DNA of 25,069 nt from JAGOBX01 sp017999075 [NCBI: Candidatus Babelota bacterium] (lineage in GTDB: Bacteria; JAGOBX01): the NCBI GenBank assembly GCA_017999075.1, contig JAGOBX010000004.1, forward strand, positions 1-25,069. Reading direction: 5' to 3'. Shown here piece by piece: positions 8,200 through 17,300 of this stretch (its first letter is position 1; every line of letters starts with the position of its first letter). Made by a program: the position numbers and the translations under genes. The notes under the pieces were generated by a model. That model worked only from the letters and a program-made list of their open reading frames with translations. It did not search any database and was not told where the DNA came from.

Positions 8200-8988
8200 T
8201 TAACGTTTTAAATTTGTTGCAATTCCCAGCATTGTATCTGCTGTCTGAATTGATTTTGAATTAAGTTCATACGCACGCTGCGCAGAAATCAAATTTACCA
8301 TTTCATTAACTACTATTACATTAGACATTTCAAGAAAACCGTGTCTTATTCTGCCTATTCCATTTTCATTCGGTTTGCCTGCCACAGGAGCTCCTGATGC
8401 TGCTGTTTCTTTCACCAAATTGTTTCCTTCATTAGTCAAACCTGCAGGATTAACAAATTTTACAAGTTCTAAAGTTCCGATTTCCTGAGGTGTAATCTGG
8501 CCTGCAATCATTACAGATAAAACTCCATCTTCGCTTACTGATAAACTTGTAGCGTCTTCAGGAACACTTAATTCAGGATATAATTTATATCCGTCTGAAG
8601 TTACTATTGATTTTGACCCGTCAAGTTTAAAAGAACCATCACGCGTATATGCTATTGTTCCGTCCGGAAGCAAAATCTGAAAAAATCCGTCGCCTTCAAT
8701 CGCCATATCCATAGGATTTTCAGTGCGGCGAACGCTTCCTTGAGTATAAGTTTTCTGAGTTGCAGTAACTCTCGAACCTAATCCTACTTGCGTGCCTGTC
8801 GGTATTACAGAACCCTGACCTGCAGGAGTACCTGGAACTACAAGTTTCTGATACATTAAATCCGCAAAATCAACACGGTCCCTTTTAAAACCTGTAGTAT
8901 TAACATTCGCCATATTGTTTGATATAACGTCAACATTAAACTGCTGAGCGTTCATACCTGACGCTGATGTCCATAATGACAGCATCAT
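8200..8988 (-). CDS. flgG: Flagellar distal rod protein FlgG
   Basis: A 262-residue rod protein. The N-terminal rod motif reads SASGMNAQQFNVDVISNNMA followed by NVNTTGFKRDRVDF. The central region has NPMDMAIEGDGFFQI and YTRDGSFKLDGS. The C-terminal helix contains LEMSNVIVVNEMVNLISAQR and ends in KSIQTADTMLGIATNLKR, so both coiled-coil ends of the family are intact. Among the two rod paralogues here, the C-terminal SNVIVVNEMVNLISAQRAYELNSK and the distal position support FlgG. The ribosome site AAGGGGGAA is strong. An unusual 239-nt gap containing inverted repeats separates it from flgF upstream, while the genes downstream are tightly packed. Confidence 0.94.
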   Translation of the reverse strand: MMLSLWTSASGMNAQQFNVDVISNNMANVNTTGFKRDRVDFADLMYQKLVVPGTPAGQGSVIPTGTQVGLGSRVTATQKTYTQGSVRRTENPMDMAIEGDGFFQILLPDGTIAYTRDGSFKLDGSKSIVTSDGYKLYPELSVPEDATSLSVSEDGVLSVMIAGQITPQEIGTLELVKFVNPAGLTNEGNNLVKETAASGAPVAGKPNENGIGRIRHGFLEMSNVIVVNEMVNLISAQRAYELNSKSIQTADTMLGIATNLKR

Positions 8989-9008
8989 AATAAATTCCCC
9001 CTTATTTC

Positions 9009-9037
9009 GAAACAGGAAACTAACACGTTCCGGTTTC
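9009..9037 (-). promoter_or_regulatory. Inverted repeat in the leader just upstream of flgG
   Basis: GAAACAGGAA (9009-9018) and TTCCGGTTTC (9028-9037) are inverted copies with one mismatch around a 9-nt loop. The structure lies about 20-50 nt before the flgG start on the transcribed strand, ending before the ribosome site. No T-run follows it toward flgG. It may shape the mRNA leader or bind a regulator. The role is unknown. Confidence 0.35.
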
Positions 9038-9227
9038 TTTTAAAACAATTGATAAATAACTTTTGTAAATACAATGCAAAGTCAAAAATTTTAAACATTT
9101 TTTGCTAATCTTTGACTTAATTCTGGCTTGGCTTTCCGGTATGTTTATCCGAATTATATTCGAATTTACCGCTGAATCAATCAGTCATCAGCGATTTACT
9201 GTCCTCGAAAGGTCCCAGTTTTATTTT

Positions 9228-10028
9228 TTACCGGCTTCCAACCTGATTTATAACCTGCCCAAGGGCAGAATCTTGTGATTGAATTATCCTTGAATTCGCT
9301 TCATATGCGCGGTTAACTTCAATCATTTTTACCATAGCGTTTACTACGTTTACATTAGAACGTTCTACATATCCCTGACGAACTATAACATTATTCCCAT
9401 TAACTGTTTCTGGTTCGCCCGCTTCTTTTGTAGCATAATACAAATTTTCTCCGATTTTACGCAGTCCGTTTTTTTCCTGAAATCTGACTATTTTAAGCTG
9501 ACCGAGTTTGCGTTCAGTTCCTGCGCCGTTATATGCATATAATTCACCAAGTTCGTTCACTGCAAAAGGTTCATTTCCAACTTTAATCGGATTATTATCT
9601 ATTCCTAAAATTATTTGTCCCTGATGATTGGTTAAATATCCCTCGCTATTCATAACAAAACTTCCATCGCGCGTATATCTTTCTCCGCCTCGCGTCTGAA
9701 CTGCGAACATACCTTGGCCGAATAACGCCATATCAAACCTGTTTTCAGTAAACTGTAAAGGACCTTGATTATGATCAACTACTATAGCATCAACAGTAAC
9801 GCCAGTTCCAAGTTTACCTACTCTCGGACGTAAATCAATTGAACCGCCCGAAGTCAGCCATACATTATCTTTTAATCTTAATTCTAAATATTTGGGGAAT
9901 TCTCTGTATACAACATCGTCTTTTTTGTAGCCTGCTGTATTGACATTGGCAAGATTATTTGCTGTTACATCAAGCGTTGCTTGATTTGCCAGCATTCCTG
10001 ATGCGCTGGTGTAAATACCTCTTAACAT
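9228..10028 (-). CDS. flgF: Flagellar proximal rod protein FlgF (FlgG-like)
   Basis: A 266-residue paralogue of FlgG. It has the N-terminal rod motif (SASGMLANQATLDVTANNLA, NVNTAGYKKDDV), central NRFDMALFGQGMFAVQT and YTRDGSFVMNSEGYL, and the C-terminal helix with SNVNVVNAMVKMIEVNRAYE. Its place first in the cluster, ahead of the better FlgG match, and the FDMALFGQGMFAV segment support FlgF. Rod paralogues are easily swapped in annotation, so flgF is likely rather than proven. The start has an AAGGGAAA ribosome site. A sigma-28-type promoter lies about 100 nt upstream (10125-10151). Confidence 0.87.
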   Translation of the reverse strand: MLRGIYTSASGMLANQATLDVTANNLANVNTAGYKKDDVVYREFPKYLELRLKDNVWLTSGGSIDLRPRVGKLGTGVTVDAIVVDHNQGPLQFTENRFDMALFGQGMFAVQTRGGERYTRDGSFVMNSEGYLTNHQGQIILGIDNNPIKVGNEPFAVNELGELYAYNGAGTERKLGQLKIVRFQEKNGLRKIGENLYYATKEAGEPETVNGNNVIVRQGYVERSNVNVVNAMVKMIEVNRAYEANSRIIQSQDSALGQVINQVGSR

Positions 10029-10124
10029 TGTTTTCCCTTTTTTTAATTAATGTTGTAGAGGATTTTGAAACTATACACAGAAGTGTTTTCCCTAAGTTTC
10101 TTAATCCCTTTTCCCTATGGATTT

Positions 10125-10151
10125 ATATCGGCATATTCCAAAAAAACATTA
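10125..10151 (-). promoter_or_regulatory. Sigma-28 (FliA/WhiG-type) flagellar promoter upstream of flgF
   Basis: On the minus strand the sequence reads TAATGTTT (10151-10144), an 11-nt spacer, then GCCGATAT (10132-10125). The enterobacterial FliA consensus is TAAAGTTT-N11-GCCGATAA. Fourteen of sixteen defined positions match with exact spacing, and the GCCGAT core is intact in otherwise AT-rich DNA. Transcription would begin near 10118, giving flgF a leader of about 90 nt. This is direct sequence evidence that the rod and ring operon is under flagellar sigma control. Confidence 0.75.
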
Positions 10152-10334
10152 ACATTTTTTTCAAAATATCATTTTTTTATTTTAATTCATTTTTTATCAA
10201 CATATTACAATTAAAAAACTTTAGGAAATCGGGGAAATTAATTAAGAATAAAACTATGTAATTAATAACTATAATGTATAATAAAATCTAAATAATAATA
10301 ATGCATACTTCCAAATATATGGCCATTTTATCAT

Positions 10335-10385
10335 TTTTTTACAAAATTTATATATTGATAAACAATAAGTTAATTTTGTAAAAAA
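10335..10385. repeat. 14-bp perfect inverted repeat
   Basis: TTTTTTACAAAATT (10335-10348) has its exact inverted copy at 10372-10385, with 23 nt between. The same 14 bases also occur at 12047-12060 upstream of the ATPase-acetyltransferase gene. It could be a regulator site or a weak hairpin. AT-richness raises the chance of coincidence. Confidence 0.45.
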
Positions 10386-10460
10386 GTATATAAATATATT
10401 TTGGAAACAGTTCCAGTATATCTTGTTTTACTGCAAAAAACAATTTATTAGCCAGCCTGC

Positions 10461-11966
10461 TTACTCATATATCCCTGTCGATTTTTTAATATAATCTTTA
10501 ATTTCTTCACCCATTTCAGAATCAATTTTTATCGTATCATAATCTATTCTTTGATTATTTAAAAACTGAAAAATCAATTTGGTTTTATTTTCTGTCCCAG
10601 GCATGATTCCGCAAAAGAAAAAATCCATTTTTTCAAATTCATCCGCAGCTATCGCAGTAAAAGGATCAGTAAGATTAAGAATAAGAAATATAACATCATA
10701 TTTATCTATACATAAATTTTTTTTAAGTTGCCTGATTTTATCAAAGATATCTTCTCCATAACTATTGATATAAATATTAACTCCTCCGAACATATCTGTA
10801 AAAACCTCTATTTCAGATGGTTTTGACGCCAAACTATTTTTTTTTAATTTACTTTTCTTATATTCAGGCCGAATATTCATATTTTTATAAATCTTATCAA
10901 TAATTTCAAAATGTTTTTCCGGAAGATAAAAAACATTTTTTTTAGGGGGTTTCAGATATAAAAATGACAGCATCAAGGTTTCTCTTAAAACTTTATCCTG
11001 CTGAATTTTTTTAAATTCTATTTTCGGAATTCTTAACAGCATTAACCCGCAATCTTTAAATCCGTATTTATGCGCAGCTTTTTGGGAATAAGGGTGAGTG
11101 GTTACTGCTTGAGAATATAATCCATCAAATCCTCGTTTCACAGCCTCATCTATCCGTTCTTGTTCTAATTGATTAAAACAACCTATACCTCTGTACTTTG
11201 GTTTAACAAACGAAACTCCGACTTCTGCCACATTATCAAAAGAATCCGGTTTTAATGCTGTATGACCTATTATTTCATTAACATCAGATACCGCTACTAT
11301 AGAAATCATTTTATTGGATTTGTTATATTCTCTGACTTTTTCAGGATAATAAATATCCGGATTAGGATAAGTATATCCATACGCGCTGTATGCGCATTTT
11401 GAAACATCAATAGCTTCTTCTTCCTTCATCAGCCTTATATTAAAAGTACATTTTATTTTTTCTTTTTTTTCAGTATCAGCAGATTTATTTTCCGTTTCAA
11501 CAATTTCTTTTTTGAATCCTTTGAAAGCGTCTATTGATTTATAAGGAAAATTTTTAACAAGATGAGTTTCCTTCCCCTCGCCGCCAAGATTATGAAATGA
11601 CACGGAATCAAAAACTTTTTTCATTAAAAACAACCCCAAACCCTTGGCAGGTTTATCCACATCAATTTTTTCCGAATCGTATTCTTCAACTAATTCCGGA
11701 TCAAACGGCTCGCCTTTTTCTTTAATAATAATTTTAATTCCCACTTCATCGTTAATGAATACCATATCAAAAGTTTCATCTTCAGATTCAGCATATCCGT
11801 GTTTTATAACATTAGTAACAGCTTCTTCCGCTCCGATTTTAATCTTGTTAATATCTTTCTGCAGAAACCCGCGTCTCTGACACATATATTCAACTGTTGA
11901 AAAAATGAGATCAAGGTATGAAATATCTACAGGCAACGTCAATTTTATTTTTGAATTCAATTCCAT
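10461..11966 (-). CDS. RsbW-type ATP-binding protein fused to a GNAT acetyltransferase
   Basis: A 501-residue cytoplasmic fusion. Residues 1 to about 145 are a GHKL ATPase of the anti-sigma (RsbW/SpoIIAB) class, with an N box (EEAVTNVIKHGY, Asn52), a G1-like EKGEPFDP where Glu83 replaces the usual Asp, and a G2 box KGLGLFLMKKV (109-118). About 170-320 is a GNAT domain with the acetyl-CoA loop KYRGIGCF (Arg259, Gly260, Gly262) and late motif HPYSQKAAHKYGFKDCG. The remaining 180 residues are an unrecognised alpha/beta domain. The gene has its own AGGAGG ribosome site and an extended -10 element upstream. No sigma factor or anti-sigma antagonist is adjacent. It may sense or modify a partner protein, but the substrate is unknown. 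Confidence 0.85.
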   Translation of the reverse strand: MELNSKIKLTLPVDISYLDLIFSTVEYMCQRRGFLQKDINKIKIGAEEAVTNVIKHGYAESEDETFDMVFINDEVGIKIIIKEKGEPFDPELVEEYDSEKIDVDKPAKGLGLFLMKKVFDSVSFHNLGGEGKETHLVKNFPYKSIDAFKGFKKEIVETENKSADTEKKEKIKCTFNIRLMKEEEAIDVSKCAYSAYGYTYPNPDIYYPEKVREYNKSNKMISIVAVSDVNEIIGHTALKPDSFDNVAEVGVSFVKPKYRGIGCFNQLEQERIDEAVKRGFDGLYSQAVTTHPYSQKAAHKYGFKDCGLMLLRIPKIEFKKIQQDKVLRETLMLSFLYLKPPKKNVFYLPEKHFEIIDKIYKNMNIRPEYKKSKLKKNSLASKPSEIEVFTDMFGGVNIYINSYGEDIFDKIRQLKKNLCIDKYDVIFLILNLTDPFTAIAADEFEKMDFFFCGIMPGTENKTKLIFQFLNNQRIDYDTIKIDSEMGEEIKDYIKKSTGIYE

Positions 11967-11994
11967 GATATCCTCCTGAAATTCTAATTTTACA

Positions 11995-12003
11995 ATTATA
12001 ACA
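11995..12003 (-). promoter_or_regulatory. Extended -10 promoter element for the ATPase-GNAT gene
   Basis: On the minus strand TGT-TATAAT (12003-11995) is a perfect extended -10 box. The -35 region is poor, which extended -10 promoters tolerate. Transcription would start near 11988, about 20 nt before the ATG and just ahead of the AGGAGG ribosome site. Confidence 0.5.
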
Positions 12004-12249
12004 TATAAACTTACAAAACTATTTATAAAATCATAATGCTATATGTTTTTTTACAAAATTATTTTATTACTTATCAATAATCGAATCGCTAAAATTGCAT
12101 TATACCTCCGGTTTATAAATAATCAAACAGAAATTTAAAACTGAATTCATTAACCCGTATATTTTCTCATATTTGGCCTTCTTCATAAATATCCTGGCTA
12201 AAATTATTCTGAATCAAAAAATATACAACATATTTATCCTAAAAATATA

Positions 12250-13080
12250 TTAGTATGAATGCAGGCTTGCCTGTGATTTAAGTCCAAAATAGGTGATAAG
12301 AATAAGGAAAAAACCAAAAATCAAAAAAATAGATTCGCAAACAGGAATATATTTGACAAAATTATTTTTCAGTAAACGTTTAAGCCAGATTCGGATATGG
12401 AAATAATTCAGATAATACACCCAGCATATAAGCGCCCAGGTTTCTTTCGGATCCCATGACCAATAATCTCCCCAAGCCTGTTTTGCCCAGATAGAACCTG
12501 TAAAAAGTCCTATGTTAAGCATAGGGAAAGATAATGAAATCATTGTGTAATTATAATCCGATAATATAAATGATTTCTTCTCTGCCGTATCAAATTCTCC
12601 ACTGCGTGTAATAAAGTTAATTATCACTATAACGCTGATTATAAATGATAAAGCAATTAAACTATAAGAAAGCATATAAGAAAAAACATGTATGGTCAAC
12701 CATTTGCTTTTAAGCGCAGGCATAAGCGGTTTTACCGAAGAATCCAGAAATCGAGTCATATACGCAAACATCAAAATAATTAGCGCTAATACTGAAAAAT
12801 TAAGCCAACCTGATTTAATTATAAACGTGATAAAAAAATATATTACAGAAACAAAAAAAATCATCAGTATGAAAGTTTCGAATAAATTAGTTAGCGGCAC
12901 ATAATCTATATCCATCCAGCGTTTGATTATTACTATACCAATAACAATTATATTCAGCGATAAAAATAATCTAAAAAAAACAAGAAAAATATTTTTATTT
13001 TTTAAAATTATAAAAAACAAATTGCTTATAAAAGCTAATAATAAAAAAATAAAACAAAAATTAATTAAATCTATTTTCAT
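12250..13080 (-). CDS. ccsA: Cytochrome c synthase membrane subunit CcsA (ResC/CcsB in some schemes)
   Basis: A 276-residue polytopic membrane protein with about eight hydrophobic segments. The haem-handling WWD motif is WGDYWSWDPKETW at 203-215. Candidate axial histidines are His131 (LTIHVFSYMLSY) and His274 in the C-terminal LHSY, and PLTNLFETF is the usual early signature. In system II maturation this subunit, with ResB, moves haem across the membrane and attaches it to CxxCH motifs of apocytochromes outside. Its start overlaps the end of resB by 20 nt, so the two are translationally coupled. No thiol-reducing partner (ResA, CcdA) or cytochrome gene is in the window. Confidence 0.92.
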   Translation of the reverse strand: MKIDLINFCFIFLLLAFISNLFFIILKNKNIFLVFFRLFLSLNIIVIGIVIIKRWMDIDYVPLTNLFETFILMIFFVSVIYFFITFIIKSGWLNFSVLALIILMFAYMTRFLDSSVKPLMPALKSKWLTIHVFSYMLSYSLIALSFIISVIVIINFITRSGEFDTAEKKSFILSDYNYTMISLSFPMLNIGLFTGSIWAKQAWGDYWSWDPKETWALICWVYYLNYFHIRIWLKRLLKNNFVKYIPVCESIFLIFGFFLILITYFGLKSQASLHSY

Positions 13081-14146
13081 TGTTTTTCCATATTTTTTTT
13101 AAAATTACTGGCTTAATCCAAAAAATAAAAATTATACCTGCAATTATCATATAAAATCCAGTATATACCAGATACAATCCCGGATCCTTTACAATCTCAA
13201 GCCCTGTTACACTCAAATCATCAGGGTTGTATGACGATTGATATATTTTATAATTTTTATAGGAACCAGGGCTGTTCACTTTTACAACTATATGAGTTTT
13301 ATCATTATTAAGTTTTAAAACACTTGTGAATTGTTCGATAGCACGATGAAATTTAAATAAAACTTGTATATCATTAAAAACAACATTATGATGGAAATCA
13401 GGAAATTTTGAAAAAAGATAACGAGTTTCAGAAACATCATTTTTTTTGATTTGTATTACAAGAGCTGGATTAATATATTTGTCAGAAAAATTAAAAAGCT
13501 TGTTCTGTTTATCAAATTTAATAGAATTGTGGAATGCGTTTATTTTAATTTTATAATTCGAATTTGCAACTTTTTTCCATTCATCTTTTACAACCGCGTC
13601 TAATATAACCGGTTCTTCTGTATTTTTCAAAAGAACAAATATATTTCCAAAAGATGATTTTTCAGAATATTCCAAAAAAAATTTTTCAAGATAAATCGAA
13701 AATGGGAGATTTACTTCCAATCCTGTTTTTTCGCTTTGGAATTTATTAATTGTACAACCTTCTTTAATCCAAACCATTCCATTATCAGAGCAGATATTAC
13801 TGATAATAAAACCTGATATAATTATAATAACACTTAAATGCGTCAAATAAAATCCTGAGTTTAACAAGTTAAACTTTTTTTGAAAAGTACAGGCAATTAT
13901 ATTAAGTATTAAAATAAATAATAAAATAAGAAAAATTGCCGAATGATAAGCGTCATTGAGATTTAACGATATAATCAATGAACCAGGAAATACTCCAAAC
14001 CTTTGATTATAAAATTGCTGAGGGTTATGCTTAAAATTTTCAGGAATAGAACTTATTTGAGGTATATATATTCCTACAAAAAAAAACAGCAGTAATACAG
14101 ACAATATAAAAACAGTCAGTTTGATAGAAGCAATTTTTTTTATCAT
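13061..14146 (-). CDS. resB: ResB-like cytochrome c biogenesis protein (Ccs1)
   Basis: A 361-residue membrane protein. Three hydrophobic segments lie in the first 115 residues: SIKLTVFILSVLLLFFFVGI, AIFLILLFILILNIIA, and GFYLTHLSVIIIISGFII. A large extracytoplasmic domain of about 200 residues follows, then a last helix near the C-terminus (YLVYTGFYMIIAGIIFIFW). The layout and the SIKLTVFILSVLLLFF and LTHLSVIIIISG segments are typical of the ResB/Ccs1 family. It is the smaller form of the family, comparable to epsilon- and deltaproteobacterial ResB. It partners the overlapping ccsA. The ribosome site is weak (AAAGA), and I could not identify a convincing promoter. Confidence 0.87.
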   Translation of the reverse strand: MIKKIASIKLTVFILSVLLLFFFVGIYIPQISSIPENFKHNPQQFYNQRFGVFPGSLIISLNLNDAYHSAIFLILLFILILNIIACTFQKKFNLLNSGFYLTHLSVIIIISGFIISNICSDNGMVWIKEGCTINKFQSEKTGLEVNLPFSIYLEKFFLEYSEKSSFGNIFVLLKNTEEPVILDAVVKDEWKKVANSNYKIKINAFHNSIKFDKQNKLFNFSDKYINPALVIQIKKNDVSETRYLFSKFPDFHHNVVFNDIQVLFKFHRAIEQFTSVLKLNNDKTHIVVKVNSPGSYKNYKIYQSSYNPDDLSVTGLEIVKDPGLYLVYTGFYMIIAGIIFIFWIKPVILKKIWKNNENRFN

Positions 14147-14333
14147 ATAATCTTTAAAAACACAAGTTTATTTTATTGACTAAAATTTAAAAATGATACA
14201 ACACAAATTAAAAAAATGCAGAATTTTATAACAGCTTTTTATGAAACTATAGAAACGAAAGATAAAATTAAAATCATATTGTTTCTATTTACCTCGAAAT
14301 CCCCCTTAATCCGTATATTACATGATATCCCGG

Positions 14334-17300
14334 TTATAAATATTGACCTGTTTTACTTTCCCGGCATTTTCTTATTTTTTCAGGAGTGCCCTGTTCTACA
14401 ATTTTCCCTCCATCATCTCCGCTGCCAGGTCCCAAATCAATGACCCATTCAGCATTTTTAATCAAATCAATATTATGTTCAATAACAATAACTGTATTTC
14501 CTTTCTGTGTCAGTTTTATAAGTAAATCCAGCAGTTTCTGTATATCTGCAGAATGTAACCCGGTAGTCGGTTCATCCAGCAAGTATAAAGTTTTGCCTGT
14601 ATCGTTTTTGCATAACTCTTTGGCAAGTTTTATTCTTTGAGCTTCACCGCCGGAAAGAGTTACGGAATTCTGGCCAAGTTTCAAATACCCCAGTCCGACT
14701 TCAATGACTACTTTTAAAATCTTTTCTATTTTTCTGTTACCTTTAAATAAATTCATTGCCTGATGCGCATCCATTTCCAAAACGTCAGCAATAGTATTCC
14801 CTCTATACTTAACTTCAAGAATTTCAGTATTAAACCGCTTTCCACGACATTCAGGGCATTCAATCCATATATCATTCATAAAATGCATTTCAATATTTTT
14901 CCGTCCGCCACCCTGACAAGCTTCACATCTTCCGCCTTTAGAATTAAAACTGAAATAATTTTCAGGTAATTTCATTTTTATCGCATCTTCAGTTTTTGAA
15001 AATTCTTTACGAATCAAATCAAATAATTCTATATATGTTGCAGGATTAGAACGGGGTGTTCTACCGATAGGCGCCTGAGTAACAGTAATAATTTTGTCAA
15101 TATGTTCCTGCCCTTCAATTTTATCAATATCTGTGTTATATTTATACCCGCCAAAAAAATATGCGTCAAGGGCAGGAGCAAGTGTTTTTGATACCAAACT
15201 GCTCTTACCGCAACCACTCACTCCTGTTACACAAATGAATTTGCCAAGAGGAAAAAAAACATTTATATTTTTAAGATTATTCAATCTGCAATTGTATAGC
15301 TTCAAATATTTTTGTTCATTATTAAAATTTCTGCTGACTGAAGATTTTACTGTCAATAATCCGCTTAGATATTTACCTGTAACAGAATTTTTATTTTGTA
15401 TAATATGAGCAGGTGTTCCATATTCAACAATATGCCCGCCATTTTCACCTGCTTCAGGTCCAATTTCAATCAACCAGTCAGCTTCTTTCATTGTTTCTAT
15501 ATCATGTTCAACAACCAGAACAGAATTACCGGAATCCCTGATATTTTTCATGGTATTTATCAGCAGGTGGTGGTCTGAAGGATGTAATCCAATCGAAGGT
15601 TCATCAAGAACATATAATAAATCAGTTAAACCGCAATTAAGCTGAGAAGCAAGGCGGATCCTTTGCGCTTCGCCTCCAGATAACGTCGGCGCAGTTCTGT
15701 CAAGCGTAAGATAATTTACTCCTATTTCACAAAGCTGTTTCAATCTCCTAAAAAGTTCAGCTATAATATCTTCGCTGATTTTATAATGTTCTTGTTCAAG
15801 ATTTTCCTGTAAGCCTGCAGTCCAGTTCATCAAATTCCTTATACTCATCTGAGCGGCCTGCGGATATCTTATTTCTGCAACTGTTACCAATCTGCCTTCA
15901 ATATTCAGTCGTTCACCTCTGCAATCGGAACATATTTCATTTTGCATAAACTGCATATAAAATTTTCTGCTCGCTTCTCCCTGTGTATCTCTAAACATTC
16001 GTTCAATATTATTTACAGCGCCAAATACCGGACGCGTAATTTCACCTTTCCTGCCGCGTGCGGATGAATATTTAAAAATAACTTTTTCCCCATCGCTTCC
16101 ATATAATGCTTTATTCTTAAATTCGGCAGGTAGATCTTTCCATGGCAATTCCAGATTTACATTCATAAGCTCGGCAAGCGCAATCACTTCTCCTTTCCAC
16201 CAGTTACCTGTTGGGTTTTGTATTTGCTGACGCAAATTCCCATACCACACAGATGCGCCGTCAAGCAGAGATATTTCAGGATTACTTACTACTAACTCAG
16301 GTAAAACAGTCAAAGTATATCCAAGCCCTTTACATTTTTTGCACATTCCCTCATGATTATTATAGCTGAAATACGAAGATGTCAGATCAAAAAATATTCT
16401 GCCGCAATGATAACATTTATTTCTCGTATGCAATATATATTTTTTACCATTAACAATAATACCTAACGCGCCCCGTCCTTTAATCAATGCATTACGAACA
16501 ATTTCTTTTAATTTTGTTTTGAATTCTCTACCTGCGTCATCAGCGCCAATTACAATATCATCAATTTTCTCATCATTTTCCGCATAACATATTGTTATTT
16601 TATTTTTTATTGATAATTCAAATAATAAATTAATAATTTCATATTCTGATTTGGGTTGAACAGCAGAACCGCAATCAGGACAGTGGCGTATTCCTATTCT
16701 GCTGTAAAGCAATCGCAAATAATCATAGATTTCTGTCATTGTTCCTACTGTTGAACGAGGATTTCTATTTATAGATTTTTGTTCAACTGCAATTGCAGGA
16801 GGTAAGCCGGATATCTTATCAACATCAGGTTTCTCGAATTGCTCAAATGACTGCCTGCCTGTTGTAGAAAGTGAATCTATGAACCTGCGCTGACTCTCAG
16901 CATAAATTGTATCAAACACAAGCGAAGATTTGCCGCTGCCGCTTACACCTGTAACAACGATTAATTTATTTTTAGGAATTTTCAGAGAAATATTTTTTAA
17001 ATTATGATGCCTGCAGCCAGATATGACTATTTCATTATCTGTATGTTTTTCTTCAGATTTATTCACTGAATCCAATTTTTTTTCTTCAGTTCCAATAATT
17101 TTCGGAAAAAATTCATTTTTTAACTTTTCAAAATCAGACTCAGAATTTTTAAATTCTTCAATATTTATCTCATTTTTCTTATTTTCATAATTCCATTCAG
17201 ACCAATGATTAAGCCATTCCGGAACTTCAAAATGTCTTACTCTATCATAACACGGAATATATGGTTTAATGCTTATAACAGGAGTTTTATCAAATGCGTC

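Larger units (their letters stand above)
10029..10460. other. Upstream region of the flagellar operon
   Basis: These 432 nt separate flgF from the ATPase-acetyltransferase gene, and I see no credible coding sequence. They contain a sigma-28-like promoter (10125-10151, minus strand), a 14-bp inverted repeat (10335-10385), a small TGGAA/TTCCA hairpin near 10401-10414, and CCCTTTTCCC tracts around 10090-10118. Confidence 0.6.

Noticed and set aside
9959-10261. 100-codon plus-strand open frame over the flgF start and upstream region
   Set aside because: It overlaps the flgF start antisense, covers the sigma-28-like promoter, and has low-complexity composition.
14216-14640. Several plus-strand open frames near the end of the UvrA fusion
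   Set aside because: They are antisense shadows of the conserved second ABC domain.
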